From Brevibacillus humidisoli (GTDB lineage Bacteria > Bacillota > Bacilli > Brevibacillales > Brevibacillaceae), in the NCBI RefSeq assembly GCF_020923435.1, contig NZ_CP087263.1:1259970-1323969 (forward strand): a stretch of DNA of 64,000 nt, written 5' to 3'. The notes below the pieces were generated by a model. The model saw only the letters and a list, made by a program, of their open reading frames with translations, had not been told where the DNA came from and did no database searches. Every line of letters starts with the position of its first letter. Position 1 is the first letter of the stretch. Position numbers and translations under genes: made by a program. Positions 38,630-48,904 of this stretch are shown in pieces.

Positions 38630-39762
38630 TACGGCTGAAGGAAGAACCCGGGCAAAAAGAGACACATGTTCAGCCAGCGTTTCTGTTTGTAGTTGACTTG
38701 CAGTTCTTCGCGGGAGAGAAGACGGAGAAAGCAACTCCGCAAAAAAAGAAGGACGCCCGCAAAAAGGGTCAGGTGGCGAAAAGTTCGGAGTTTGCCCCTG
38801 CCTTAAACATCAGTTTGGTCTTCTTGTTCTTGCTGTTAGGTGGTCCCTGGATGCTTGATTCACTGCTTCAGATCATCAGGGAGTCACTCGTCACCTACAG
38901 CAGATGGCAGATAAATGAAGAGAATTTGAGTGTCCTAACCTATCAGGTCACGTATGAAGCAGTAAAAGTGGTTGGCCCGATCATGCTGGTGAGTCTGGTT
39001 GTAGGCCTGGGAGCAAATTATCTGCAGGTAGGCCCTCTCTTTACACTAGAGCCATTGAAGATGAAGTTGGAGAAGATAGACCCGATCCAAGGGGCCAAAC
39101 GCATCTTATCGCTCCGCTCGCTCGTTGAATTGTGCAAGGCCATTTTTAAGATCTCCATCGGTCTGTATATCGCTTATCTGATCCTATGGAGCGCTAAGGA
39201 TGAATTGATACAGCTATCACTTAAATCAATCGATGCGGTCCTTGGGTTTACTGCTTGGGAAGTGTTGAAGCTGGGTGTGTTCATCGGACTCCTGTTGGTG
39301 ATTCTCGCCGTGTTGGACTACATCTATCAGCGCTACGAATACGAGAAGAACCTGCGCATGTCCAAGCAGGACATTAAGGACGAGTTTAAACGTATGGAAG
39401 GTGACCCCCTGATCAAAAGCAAAATCAAGGAGCGGCAGCGCCAGATGGCGATGCGGCGGATGATGCAGGAAATACCAAATGCAGACGTGATTATCACCAA
39501 CCCCATCCACTTTGCGGTCGCCATACGCTACGATGCCGACACCATGTCTGCTCCTACGGTCATCGCCAAAGGACAGGATTATCTTGCTTTAAAGATCAAG
39601 GAGATCGCCAAGAAGCACCGCATCATTACAATGGAAAACAAGCCTCTTGCCAGGGCTCTCTATAGTCAGGTTGATGTTGGGCAGCAGATTCCGGAAGAGC
39701 TGTTTAAAGCGGTGGCAGAGATACTGGCATACGTATACAAACTGCAGGGGAAAGTGAAATAG
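38626..39762 (+). CDS. flhB: FlhB, export switch protein with NPIH cleavage motif
   Basis: 378 aa. Four membrane spans, then the cytoplasmic domain. The autocleavage loop reads NPIH (Asn292-Pro293-Ile294-His295) where family members normally have NPTH; Asn and Pro, the cleaved pair, are kept. The N-terminus before GEKTEKATPQKKKDARKKGQV is about 20 residues longer than usual. It interacts with FliK to switch from hook to filament export. Confidence 0.95.
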   Translation: MIRLKEEPGQKETHVQPAFLFVVDLQFFAGEKTEKATPQKKKDARKKGQVAKSSEFAPALNISLVFLFLLLGGPWMLDSLLQIIRESLVTYSRWQINEENLSVLTYQVTYEAVKVVGPIMLVSLVVGLGANYLQVGPLFTLEPLKMKLEKIDPIQGAKRILSLRSLVELCKAIFKISIGLYIAYLILWSAKDELIQLSLKSIDAVLGFTAWEVLKLGVFIGLLLVILAVLDYIYQRYEYEKNLRMSKQDIKDEFKRMEGDPLIKSKIKERQRQMAMRRMMQEIPNADVIITNPIHFAVAIRYDADTMSAPTVIAKGQDYLALKIKEIAKKHRIITMENKPLARALYSQVDVGQQIPEELFKAVAEILAYVYKLQGKVK

Positions 39763-39781
39763 GAGGAAAGGAGGGGACGTT

Positions 39782-41836
39782 GTGGGACTCCAACTGGGAT
39801 TGAAAATGAAAGAGTTTGGCATCATTTTATTCGTTATCGGTATTATCGTCACGATGGTCATCCCGCTCCCACCAGGATTGCTGGACCTGCTGCTGGTGAT
39901 GAACCTCGCTTTTGCACTGACGATCCTGCTCGTCTCCATGAACACAAAAGAACCTTTGCAATTTTCCATTTTCCCTACCTTGCTGTTGATCACGACGTTG
40001 TTCCGACTTGCCTTGAATGTATCCACTACTCGGAATATTCTTTCCACAGGCAACGGCGGAAAGGTGATTGAAACATTCGGGGAGTTTGTCGTCGGCGGCA
40101 ATGAAGTCGTTGGATTTGTCGTCTTCCTGATCTTGATCATCATCCAGTTTATTGTCATCACCAAAGGTTCGGAGCGCGTTGCCGAAGTAGCAGCACGCTT
40201 TACACTGGATGCGATGCCAGGGAAGCAGATGAGTATCGACGCCGATCTAAATGCAGGGATGATCAATGAGCAGGAAGCACGCAGCCGTCGTCTCAAGATT
40301 GAGCGGGAAGCCGACTTTTACGGGGCGATGGACGGTGCCAGCAAGTTCGTCAAAGGGGACGCCATCGCCGGTATCATCATTTTTATCATCAACGTCATCG
40401 GCGGTCTAATCATCGGGATGGCGATGATGGGGATGACCCTGACAGACTCAGCCTCTCATTTTACCAAGCTCTCGGTCGGTGATGCACTGGTGAGCCAGAT
40501 CCCGGCCCTGCTGATCTCGACCGCGACCGGGATTATCGTCACCCGGGCAGCGTCAGAAGGAGGTCTCGGACAGGATATCACGGCGCAGATTTTCAACAAT
40601 TCGCGTCTGCTCTATATTGTGGCCGCTTTGATCGCCTTTCTGGGATTGCTCACGCCAATCGGGGTTGTTGCCACATTTCCCATTGCGATTATCCTCGCCT
40701 ATTGCGCCTGGCGGCTTGGCAAACGGGAGCAAACCATGCTGCAGGAGGATGCCGTCCAAGAGGAAGAACAGCAGATCGAAGAAGTGAGAAGTCCGGAAAG
40801 TGTCGTCAATCTGCTGCAGGTGGATCCGATCGAATTCGAATTTGGTTATGGATTGATTCCGTTGGCTGATGCCAAGCAAGGCGGCGATCTGCTGGACCGC
40901 GTGATCATGATTCGGCGCCAGTGCGCACTGGAGTTGGGGATCGTGGTACCAGTCATTCGCATCCGGGATAACATTCAACTGAAGCCGAATGAATACATCA
41001 TCAAAATCAAGGGCAACCAGGTGGCAAAAGGGGAAATCTTGCTTGACCACTATTTGGTGATGAGCCCGGGATTTGATGATGATGCCGTTGTCGGTATTCC
41101 AACGACAGAACCGGCGTTTGGACTTCCCGCTTTATGGGTAACAGAAGAGAATAAGGAGACTGCTGAGTTATCCGGCTACACGGTCGTCGATCCGCCATCC
41201 GTGGTTGCCACTCACCTGACGGAAGTAATCAAGCGCCACGCCCATGAACTGTTGGGTCGGCAGGAGACTCGGGCCTTGCTGGACAACGTGCGGGAGACCA
41301 CTCCTGTACTGGTCGACGAGCTGGTACCAGGGGCTCTCTCCATCGGAGATGTCCAGAAGGTACTGCAAAAGCTGCTTCGTGAGAAAGTATCGATCCGCAA
41401 TCTGACGATCATTCTGGAAGCGCTGGCTGATCACGCTGTATACACTAAAGATCCCGACGTTCTCACCGAGTACGTGCGGCAGGCACTGGCCAGACAGATC
41501 ACACTCCAATACACGGAGCCGGGCCAGCCGCTCTGCGTAATCACGGCTGGGCCTAGTCTGGAGAAGGTGATCTCCGAGCGGATTGAACAGTCTGAGCAGG
41601 GCAGCTATCTGGCTATTGATCCGGAAACCTCACAGCGGATCTACCAAAGTCTGTCGGAGCAGGTGAGCCGCATGATCAACGCTGGTCAGCAGCCGATCTT
41701 GCTTGCATCCCCGGCGATCCGGATGTACCTGAGGCAGTTGATGGAACGAATGATGCCGGATATCCCTGTCATTTCCTACAACGAACTTGAACCACACATT
41801 GAAGTCCAAAGTATAGGGATGGTGAACCTGTCGTGA
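39782..41836 (+). CDS. flhA: FlhA, flagellar export gate and substrate platform
   Basis: 684 aa from a GTG at 39782 (GGAAAGGAGGGG upstream). About eight membrane spans and a large C-terminal domain. The FHIPEP-family core is visible (DAMPGKQMSIDADLNAGMI; ARSRRLKIEREADFYGAMDGASKFVKGDAIAGI). It overlaps flhF by 4 bp. Confidence 0.97.
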   Translation: MGLQLGLKMKEFGIILFVIGIIVTMVIPLPPGLLDLLLVMNLAFALTILLVSMNTKEPLQFSIFPTLLLITTLFRLALNVSTTRNILSTGNGGKVIETFGEFVVGGNEVVGFVVFLILIIIQFIVITKGSERVAEVAARFTLDAMPGKQMSIDADLNAGMINEQEARSRRLKIEREADFYGAMDGASKFVKGDAIAGIIIFIINVIGGLIIGMAMMGMTLTDSASHFTKLSVGDALVSQIPALLISTATGIIVTRAASEGGLGQDITAQIFNNSRLLYIVAALIAFLGLLTPIGVVATFPIAIILAYCAWRLGKREQTMLQEDAVQEEEQQIEEVRSPESVVNLLQVDPIEFEFGYGLIPLADAKQGGDLLDRVIMIRRQCALELGIVVPVIRIRDNIQLKPNEYIIKIKGNQVAKGEILLDHYLVMSPGFDDDAVVGIPTTEPAFGLPALWVTEENKETAELSGYTVVDPPSVVATHLTEVIKRHAHELLGRQETRALLDNVRETTPVLVDELVPGALSIGDVQKVLQKLLREKVSIRNLTIILEALADHAVYTKDPDVLTEYVRQALARQITLQYTEPGQPLCVITAGPSLEKVISERIEQSEQGSYLAIDPETSQRIYQSLSEQVSRMINAGQQPILLASPAIRMYLRQLMERMMPDIPVISYNELEPHIEVQSIGMVNLS

Positions 41837-43221
41837 GAGTAAAGCGATATCTCGTCGATTCCATGCCGGATGCGCTGGAAAAAATCAGGCTTGATCTCGG
41901 GAAGGATGCCATCATTCTAAACACCAAGCAGGTGAGGACAGGAGGTTTTTTGGGGATGTTTCGCAAGCAGCAGATTGAAGTGATTGCTGCAGTGGATGCG
42001 AAACAGGGGAGCAGTAGAGAGCAGGCAGACCGTCCTGCCGATCGCCGTTCTCCGTCTCCGCTCGCGTCGTTTGCTGCGAGGCAGGCGTATAAGCAGAATG
42101 GTGGAAGCCTCGATGCGAACGATCAGATTTCAGTTCCTGCAGCGGGACCGATGGTTACCACAGCGGAGCCAGAGAAGGCGTCAACGGCGGTGAAGCTGTC
42201 TGAATCGTCAGCACCTGCGGATCAAGACCACAGGCAGAAACAACCGTCTGAACTGCCCGCTCGTTCTGCACGGATACGAGAGTTGGCCACCGTAGAAAAA
42301 AGTGGGCGTGAGGGGACTGATGCCCCTTCCTCGAATCAGGATGAGTATCTGGCGGGGGAACTGCGCGACATTCGTGACATGTTCAGCAAGCTCTTGCTCA
42401 AAGACGATGGACGAGAGAACTTGCCACAATCATTTGTCCCTATTAGGGATCGTCTGCTGGCACAGGAGGTAGATCCGGCGATTGTCAGTTCCCTGATCAA
42501 GGATTTGCTGAGGCGCTGGGACCAGCCGGAGCAAGCGAACGAGCAGGATGTGCGTGCTGCAGCCAGACAACTGCTGATTGAGCTCGTCAAACGGAAGGCG
42601 CCACTCACTCCAACAGTGCCGCGTTCTGTCAAGTACGCTTACTTTTTCGGGCCCACCGGAGTGGGGAAGACGACCACAATCGCTAAGCTTGCGGCAGAAT
42701 GCATTCTCAAAGAAAAGCGCAAAGTCGGTTTCATTACCTCTGATACCTATCGTATCGCTGCTGTTGAGCAGTTAAAAACATACGCCAACATCCTGAATGC
42801 TCCTTTAGAAGTGGTCTTTTCAGCGAAGGAGATTGAACAAGCGATGGAGAGGCTGTGTGACTGCGAGTTGATCTTGATTGACACAGCAGGCCGCAATTAC
42901 CGCAATGACGAGTATGTGCAGGCGATGAAGGAACTTTTGCGAACAGGAGAGGCAAGTGAGCACTACCTTGTTCTCAGTCTTACGTCCCGCTATGCGGACA
43001 TGCAGGCAATCGTGGAGCGTTTCCATGACCTGCCGTACGCCAAGGTCATTTTCACCAAGTCAGACGAAACAGAAGCATATGGAACGATGGTAAACGTCGT
43101 ACATAACTACGACCTCTCCCTGTCTTTCGTCACCACAGGACAAAATGTACCTGACGACTTAACGGTGGCAACTCCGGAATGGATTGTCGATCTCATTTTG
43201 GGAGAGGATTCCGATGCGTGA
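41833..43221 (+). CDS. flhF: FlhF, SRP-type GTPase for flagellar placement
   Basis: 462 aa. An N-terminal basic region, a long variable Ser/Ala/Glu-rich linker (residues 55-175), and a C-terminal SRP-GTPase NG domain with GPTGVGKT at residues 273-280 and the DTAGRN motif. It works with FlhG. Its stop overlaps the flhG start by 8 bp. Confidence 0.96.
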   Translation: MRVKRYLVDSMPDALEKIRLDLGKDAIILNTKQVRTGGFLGMFRKQQIEVIAAVDAKQGSSREQADRPADRRSPSPLASFAARQAYKQNGGSLDANDQISVPAAGPMVTTAEPEKASTAVKLSESSAPADQDHRQKQPSELPARSARIRELATVEKSGREGTDAPSSNQDEYLAGELRDIRDMFSKLLLKDDGRENLPQSFVPIRDRLLAQEVDPAIVSSLIKDLLRRWDQPEQANEQDVRAAARQLLIELVKRKAPLTPTVPRSVKYAYFFGPTGVGKTTTIAKLAAECILKEKRKVGFITSDTYRIAAVEQLKTYANILNAPLEVVFSAKEIEQAMERLCDCELILIDTAGRNYRNDEYVQAMKELLRTGEASEHYLVLSLTSRYADMQAIVERFHDLPYAKVIFTKSDETEAYGTMVNVVHNYDLSLSFVTTGQNVPDDLTVATPEWIVDLILGEDSDA

Positions 43222-44083
43222 TCAAGCAGAGCAGCTAAGAGAAAGAATCGGGCGATCAACCTCCAACAATCGCAGACAGACGCGGCTGATCACGGTGACC
43301 AGTGGCAAGGGCGGAGTCGGCAAGTCCAATGTAACCCTCAATTTTGCTCTTGGGCTGGTTGAGACAGGACAAAAAGTAGTGATCTTTGACGTCGATCTCG
43401 GGTTGGCCAATCTGGATGTGCTCATGGGAATATCAACACGGCATCATTTGCTGGATATTCTCCAACAGGACATCTCACTGTGGGACATCATGGAAACAGG
43501 TCCGAAGGGACTGCAGTTCATCGCTGGCGGATCAGGCTTTACCCAGTTTCTGCAGCTGGACGATCGAAAGGTAAGCAAACTGCTTGACCAACTGAGCCTC
43601 TTGCAGGGATATGCCGATACGGTCCTGCTTGATACCGGGGCAGGCATTTCCAAAGAATCGATGCAGTTCATCCTCTGCTCTGATGAAGTGTTTCTTGTCA
43701 CGACGCCGGAGCCGACGGCGATCACCGATGCATATGCCGTGATTAAGATGATTCATTCGCGAAACCCACATACACAGATCAAGTTGATCATCAACCGTTC
43801 TGGTTCTTACCGTGAAGGCAAGCATACTGCGGACAAGTTGACCATGGTGACCAAACAGTTTTTGGGGATGGATGTACAGACATTGGGTTTTGTTGACGAC
43901 GATCCTTCTGTCTCACAAGCGGTAAAACAACAGCAACCGTTTCTGATTGCTTATCCCCATTCACCGGCAGCCAAAAGTATCCGCTCCTTGGTTCGTGCTC
44001 ACCTAGGCAACACGAACCCCGGCCAGACAGAAGTTGGGGGATTGCGCAGCTTTTTAACCAAGATACGAGACATGATCCGTTAA
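43214..44083 (+). CDS. flhG: FlhG (YlxH), MinD-like ATPase
   Basis: 289 aa from the ATG at 43214. The deviant Walker A SGKGGVGKS starts at residue 30, and DVDLGLANLDVLMG follows. It lacks the C-terminal amphipathic helix region of MinD in its obvious form. It regulates FlhF and flagellar number. Confidence 0.95.
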   Translation: MRDQAEQLRERIGRSTSNNRRQTRLITVTSGKGGVGKSNVTLNFALGLVETGQKVVIFDVDLGLANLDVLMGISTRHHLLDILQQDISLWDIMETGPKGLQFIAGGSGFTQFLQLDDRKVSKLLDQLSLLQGYADTVLLDTGAGISKESMQFILCSDEVFLVTTPEPTAITDAYAVIKMIHSRNPHTQIKLIINRSGSYREGKHTADKLTMVTKQFLGMDVQTLGFVDDDPSVSQAVKQQQPFLIAYPHSPAAKSIRSLVRAHLGNTNPGQTEVGGLRSFLTKIRDMIR

Positions 44084-44117
44084 CTGATCTCAGCAGTAAG
44101 GAAGGAGCGACACTTTT

Positions 44118-45221
44118 ATGCGGAAACTTCGTGTTTTGGTTGTTGACGACTCCGCCTTCATGCGCAAAGTGATAACCGACATCCTGACAGGTGATCCACA
44201 GATCGAGGTGATCGATCGCGCCAGAAACGGACAAGAGTGCGTCGCAAAAGTAAAAGAACTTGACCCGGACGTTGTTACGATGGACATCGAGATGCCGGTG
44301 ATGAGCGGGTTGGAAGCACTGGAACTGCTGATGAAGGAGCATCCTTTGCCGGTGCTCATGTTGAGCAGCTTGACGCGTGAGGGGGCTGATGCCACCATTC
44401 GTGCTTTGGAGCTGGGGGCGATTGACTTCATCGCAAAAACCTCCGGTCCGATTTCCCTGGACATCCAAAAAATTGCCGCGGATATCGTGGAGAAGGTAAA
44501 AGCAGCCGGTTCGGCAAAGCATCGCTTCTTTAAACGACCGACGCCAGCTCCAACTTCTCCTTTACATACAAACACCGTCGTTCAGCCTGAACAGCCGCCA
44601 AGCGGCGCTATCGCGCATGGCAGCAAACAAAAGCATGGTACGGCTGCAACCAAGTTGGTTGCGATCGGGACGTCCACAGGTGGACCAAAAGCACTGCAAA
44701 CCGTGCTGACGTCGCTGCCGAGCCATTTTCCCGCCGCAATGGTAATCGTACAACATATGCCGCCTGGCTTTACACAGTCGCTAGCCCGTCGATTGGACAC
44801 GCTTTGTCAGATCCGTGTGGTGGAAGCTGAGGACGGACAGCCGCTAGAGGCAGGGACAGCTTACATTGCACCGGGCGGCTATCACATGGAGATAGTTCAG
44901 CGCAGTGGCGGAAAGCTTAGCATCTCCCTTAATCAAACAGAACCACGCGGCGGCCACCGCCCTTCTGTAGATGTGATGTATGAGTCGATCAGTCGTTTGG
45001 AGCAGGTTGACAAGTGGGCTGTGATCATGACTGGGATGGGAAGTGACGGCACGCGGGGGCTGAGACAAATCAAGGAAATGGGTCAGATAACCAGTATTAT
45101 CGAGCACGAGTCAAGTTGTGTGGTGTATGGAATGCCGCGCTCGGCAATCCAGGCAGGTCTAGCGGATAAGGTTGTTCCTCTTCAGAAGATTGCGGAAACC
45201 CTCGTCCAGCTAGTCAATTGA
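44118..45221 (+). CDS. cheB: CheB, chemoreceptor methylesterase/deamidase
   Basis: 367 aa. REC domain with phosphoacceptor Asp56, a Pro/Gln linker near residues 135-175, and a methylesterase domain with Ser186 (IGTSTGGPK), His213 (QHMPPGF) and Asp310 (GMGSDG). It removes methyl groups from MCPs. cheR is not in this operon. Confidence 0.97.
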   Translation: MRKLRVLVVDDSAFMRKVITDILTGDPQIEVIDRARNGQECVAKVKELDPDVVTMDIEMPVMSGLEALELLMKEHPLPVLMLSSLTREGADATIRALELGAIDFIAKTSGPISLDIQKIAADIVEKVKAAGSAKHRFFKRPTPAPTSPLHTNTVVQPEQPPSGAIAHGSKQKHGTAATKLVAIGTSTGGPKALQTVLTSLPSHFPAAMVIVQHMPPGFTQSLARRLDTLCQIRVVEAEDGQPLEAGTAYIAPGGYHMEIVQRSGGKLSISLNQTEPRGGHRPSVDVMYESISRLEQVDKWAVIMTGMGSDGTRGLRQIKEMGQITSIIEHESSCVVYGMPRSAIQAGLADKVVPLQKIAETLVQLVN

Positions 45222-45238
45222 TTGGGAGGTGGATCAAC

Positions 45239-47299
45239 GTGGACATGAATCAATATTTGGACATGTTTATCGAGGAATCGAAAGAACATCTGCAGGCCAT
45301 CAATCAGAATCTCCTGCAGTTGGAAAATGACCCGGACAACATTCAGATCGTCAATGAAATCTTTCGCTCCGCCCACACCTTAAAAGGAATGGCTGCGACG
45401 ATGGGGTTTGAAGATATGGCAAGCCTCACTCATGAAGCGGAAAACGTACTTGACCTGATCCGCAATGACAAACTGCGGATCAACAGTGACATCATGGATG
45501 TCATCTTTCAGAGTGTCGATTTGATTGAAGGGATGGTGTACAACATCAGCGAAGGTGGAAATGGCTCCGCTGATGTATCCGCACCTGTCAAAAAATTGCG
45601 TGCCATCGTTGCCGGAGATCTGAACGCACTCAAGTCTGCTGACAGCGGTACCGCTGTTGAGGAGAAGGTGGCTGCTTCTTCAGCAAAAGAGACCAACTCC
45701 AACGTACGTGATTATAAGCTGGATGATTACGCGCTCACCGTGATGAAGCAATCAACCGAATCCGGAAACAACCTGTACTGGCTGCAAGTGGCGCTGCGCG
45801 ATGACTGTGTTTTAAAGGCCGCTCGTGCATACATGGTATTTGATCAACTGGAAGCGAACGGTGAAGTAATCAAAGCAACACCATCCGTTGAGGACATTGA
45901 AAACGAGCGTTTTGAGAAAAGCTTTGAAGTGGTCTACATCAGTCCAGCCAGCGCAGCAGAGATTAAACAAGCGATAGAGTCCATCTCTGAGATCCAGGAA
46001 GTAACGATCGATACGATCGATCTGGACGCTCAGTCCCATGAAGAGGTCCTCGGCGCTCGGCAAGAAGCGAGCGCGGCTGTCGAACAAGCTGTTGAGCGGA
46101 AGCCGCTGGCGGAGCAGGCAGGAGGCAGCAGCAGGAAAAAGGCCTCAGGCAGCAAGACAATTCGCGTGGACATTGAGCGGCTGGATGTGCTGATGAACCT
46201 GTTCAGTGAACTGGTGATCGACCGAGGACGACTGGAGCAGTTGGCCCGGGAGTCGGGACAGAGCGAACTCCAAGAGACGGTAGAGCACATGAGTCGGATC
46301 AGTGGTGATTTGCAAAGTATCATCCTCACAATGCGAATGGTCCCGGTAGAACAGGTCTTTAATCGCTTTCCTCGCATGGTGCGGGATCTGGCCAAAGAAT
46401 TAAACAAGAAGGTAAATCTGAAAATTTTTGGTGCAGAAACCGAGCTTGACCGTACCGTTATCGATGAGATTGGCGATCCCCTTGTCCATCTGCTGCGCAA
46501 CTCGATTGACCACGGCGTCGAATCCCCGGCAGACCGAAAGCAGCGAGGCAAGAGCGAGGAAGGTACCATTCAGCTCAAAGCGTACCATAGCGGCAACCAC
46601 GTGTTTATCGAAGTGAGTGACGACGGACAGGGGATCAACAGAGAGAAAGTGCTGAAAAAAGCGATTGAACGCGGCGTCGTCAATGCCTCTACTGGAGAAA
46701 CCTTGAGTGAGAAACAAGTATTTGAACTGCTGTTCTCTTCCGGGTTTAGTACGGCAGAGGTAATCTCAGACATCTCCGGCCGCGGTGTTGGTCTGGATGT
46801 GGTGAAAACCAAGATCGAATCGCTCGGCGGTTCTGTCTCTGTCGACTCCAAGTGGGGAGAAGGGACGACGTTCCTCATCCAACTGCCGCTGACGCTGTCG
46901 ATTATATCGGCCATGCTGGTGCAGGTTGAAAACGAGAAGTATGCGGTGCCGCTCAGCTCCATCATTGAAACGGCTGTTTTCCGCCAAGACGAGATCATGA
47001 TGGCGCATCGCCAGAAAGTAATCGACTTCAGGGGGCGCGTCGTACCGCTCGTCTCTCTCAAAGAAATTTTCCAAATCCCGGACAACGGGCAGGAAAAGGA
47101 CGATGAAGTAGCGGTTGTGATCGTTCGCAAGGGAGACAAGATGGCTGGTCTGGTCGTCGACTCCTTCATCGGGCAGCAGGAGGTCGTATTGAAATCGCTT
47201 GGCAAGTATCTGGTGAACGTCTTCGCCATCTCTGGAGCGACAATCCTTGGCGATGGGCAGGTAGCCTTGATTATCGATTGCAATGCACTGATTAAATAA
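45239..47299 (+). CDS. cheA: CheA, chemotaxis sensor histidine kinase
   Basis: 686 aa from a GTG at 45239, giving MDMNQYLDMFIEESKEH as in B. subtilis CheA. HPt domain with His46 (SAHTLKG), a CheY-binding P2 region, dimerisation helices, a kinase core (LLRNSIDHGVES; SDDGQGI; GRGVGLDVV) and a CheW-like C-terminal domain. It phosphorylates CheY and CheB. Confidence 0.97.
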   Translation: MDMNQYLDMFIEESKEHLQAINQNLLQLENDPDNIQIVNEIFRSAHTLKGMAATMGFEDMASLTHEAENVLDLIRNDKLRINSDIMDVIFQSVDLIEGMVYNISEGGNGSADVSAPVKKLRAIVAGDLNALKSADSGTAVEEKVAASSAKETNSNVRDYKLDDYALTVMKQSTESGNNLYWLQVALRDDCVLKAARAYMVFDQLEANGEVIKATPSVEDIENERFEKSFEVVYISPASAAEIKQAIESISEIQEVTIDTIDLDAQSHEEVLGARQEASAAVEQAVERKPLAEQAGGSSRKKASGSKTIRVDIERLDVLMNLFSELVIDRGRLEQLARESGQSELQETVEHMSRISGDLQSIILTMRMVPVEQVFNRFPRMVRDLAKELNKKVNLKIFGAETELDRTVIDEIGDPLVHLLRNSIDHGVESPADRKQRGKSEEGTIQLKAYHSGNHVFIEVSDDGQGINREKVLKKAIERGVVNASTGETLSEKQVFELLFSSGFSTAEVISDISGRGVGLDVVKTKIESLGGSVSVDSKWGEGTTFLIQLPLTLSIISAMLVQVENEKYAVPLSSIIETAVFRQDEIMMAHRQKVIDFRGRVVPLVSLKEIFQIPDNGQEKDDEVAVVIVRKGDKMAGLVVDSFIGQQEVVLKSLGKYLVNVFAISGATILGDGQVALIIDCNALIK

Positions 47300-47312
47300 G
47301 GAGGGGTATTTG

Positions 47313-47789
47313 ATGCTGGAACAGACAGAAGTTGTCGGCGAAGTGAAAGTGATCGTTTTTCGTCTCAAGGATGAGGAGTACGGTGTCGAGGTCGGCCAGG
47401 TGAAATCGATTGAACGCTTGGCTCATATTACCCGTGTACCCCGCACGCCCAGCTTTGTCAAGGGTGTGATCAACCTGCGCGGTGTCGTTACGCCCATTAT
47501 CGACTTGCGCAGTCGCTTTGGTTTGGAAGAAGTCGACAATACAGAATCGACGCGCGTCATCATTGTGGCCGTCGGCGAGTTGGAGGTCGGGCTGATCGTC
47601 GATGCGGCCAATGACGTGATCGACATCCCTGTCGATGCGATTGAACCGCCTCCGGAAGTGGTTGGAGGAGTGGAAGCAGCCTACCTGCGTGGTGTGGCTA
47701 AACTGGAAAAGCGTCTGCTGATCCTGCTTAATCTGGACAAGGTACTCACCCCAGAAGAGCTCAAACAGCTTGATGCCATAGAAGGGTAA
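47313..47789 (+). CDS. cheW: CheW, chemotaxis coupling protein
   Basis: 158 aa from the ATG at 47313 after AAGGAGGGG. SH3-like CheW domain: EEYGVEVGQVKSIERL, VKGVINLRGVVTPIIDLR, and the LLILLNLDKVL end. It connects receptors to CheA. Confidence 0.97.
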   Translation: MLEQTEVVGEVKVIVFRLKDEEYGVEVGQVKSIERLAHITRVPRTPSFVKGVINLRGVVTPIIDLRSRFGLEEVDNTESTRVIIVAVGELEVGLIVDAANDVIDIPVDAIEPPPEVVGGVEAAYLRGVAKLEKRLLILLNLDKVLTPEELKQLDAIEG

Positions 47790-47793
47790 CATC

Positions 47794-48429
47794 ATGGCCG
47801 ATTTTTATCAAAAGTTTGGTGATTTCCAACTGGATGTGCTGCGTGAGGTGGGCAACATCGGTGCCGGACATGCCGCTAGTGCCTTGGCCAAGATGCTGCA
47901 AAAAGAAGTGGATATGAAGGTACCGCTGGTAAACGTCCTCTCTTTTGATCAGATTGCCGACTTTGTCGGTGGGGCAGAAACGGTGGTCGTTACGGTTTTT
48001 CTACGGGTAGAGGGAGACTGCCCCGGCAATATGTTTTTTATCATCGACGAATCGTCAGCCCATAATCTGCTCTCCCAACTCCTTGGCATGAAGCACAGTG
48101 AGGAACATGGACAACTTACGGAGATGGAGCTGTCGGCACTGCTGGAGATCGGCAACATACTGGTTGGTTCTTATCTCTCGTCACTCGCTGACTTTACAGG
48201 ACTTAATCTGCAGCCGTCCGTTCCGTCATTGGCGATCGACATGGCAGGTGCGATTCTCAGCTACGGACTGATTGAACTTGGCCGTGCGGGTGATTTCGCC
48301 TTAACAATCGATACCGCCTTCTTTGAGGGCAGTAAAGAAGTAAAAGGCCACTTCTTTCTCATCCCTGATCCGGAATCGTTTCATAAGTTATTTTCCTCGT
48401 TAGGAGTTCCACTTGATGGAAATTCTTAA
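47794..48429 (+). CDS. cheC: CheC, CheY-P phosphatase and adaptation protein
   Basis: 211 aa. Two phosphatase motifs, REVGNIGAGHAASAL and LEIGNILVGSYLSSL. It acts with CheD in the B. subtilis-type adaptation system. It overlaps cheD by 14 bp. Confidence 0.96.
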   Translation: MADFYQKFGDFQLDVLREVGNIGAGHAASALAKMLQKEVDMKVPLVNVLSFDQIADFVGGAETVVVTVFLRVEGDCPGNMFFIIDESSAHNLLSQLLGMKHSEEHGQLTEMELSALLEIGNILVGSYLSSLADFTGLNLQPSVPSLAIDMAGAILSYGLIELGRAGDFALTIDTAFFEGSKEVKGHFFLIPDPESFHKLFSSLGVPLDGNS

Positions 48430-48901
48430 AATCGGGATGGCTGGCTTGGGATGGGTCAAATCACCCGACCGTCTCCGCACGACCGGGCTCGGTTCATGTG
48501 TAGGTGTCGTACTCTATGACGCAGTTGTCAAAATAGCTGGGATGGCGCATGTAATGCTGCCAGACTCATCATTGGGAAAAAGCAACCAGACGATGATCGG
48601 GAAGTATGCCGACACGGCTATCCCGGAGTTGATCAAGCAGATGGAGCAGGCAGGCGCCAAAGCAAATCGCTTGACGGCTAAGTTGGCTGGCGGTGCCCAG
48701 ATGTTCTCGTTTATGTCTGGAAATGATTCGATGCGTATTGGCCCCCGCAATGTAGAGGCTTGTCGGGCATCCTTAGCGCAGTTTATGATCCCGATCATCG
48801 CGGAAGAAACGGGAGGCAATTGCGGGCGGACCATTGAGATGGATGCGGCAACCGGGATCTTGCACATCCGCACAGTAAATCAAGGTAGTAAGGAAGTTTA
48901 A
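48416..48901 (+). CDS. cheD: CheD, receptor glutamine deamidase
   Basis: 161 aa from the ATG at 48416 inside the end of cheC. The catalytic residues Cys28 (GLGSCVG) and His45 (AHVMLP) are present. It deamidates MCPs and binds CheC. Confidence 0.96.
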   Translation: MEILKIGMAGLGWVKSPDRLRTTGLGSCVGVVLYDAVVKIAGMAHVMLPDSSLGKSNQTMIGKYADTAIPELIKQMEQAGAKANRLTAKLAGGAQMFSFMSGNDSMRIGPRNVEACRASLAQFMIPIIAEETGGNCGRTIEMDAATGILHIRTVNQGSKEV

Positions 48902-48904
48902 GCC

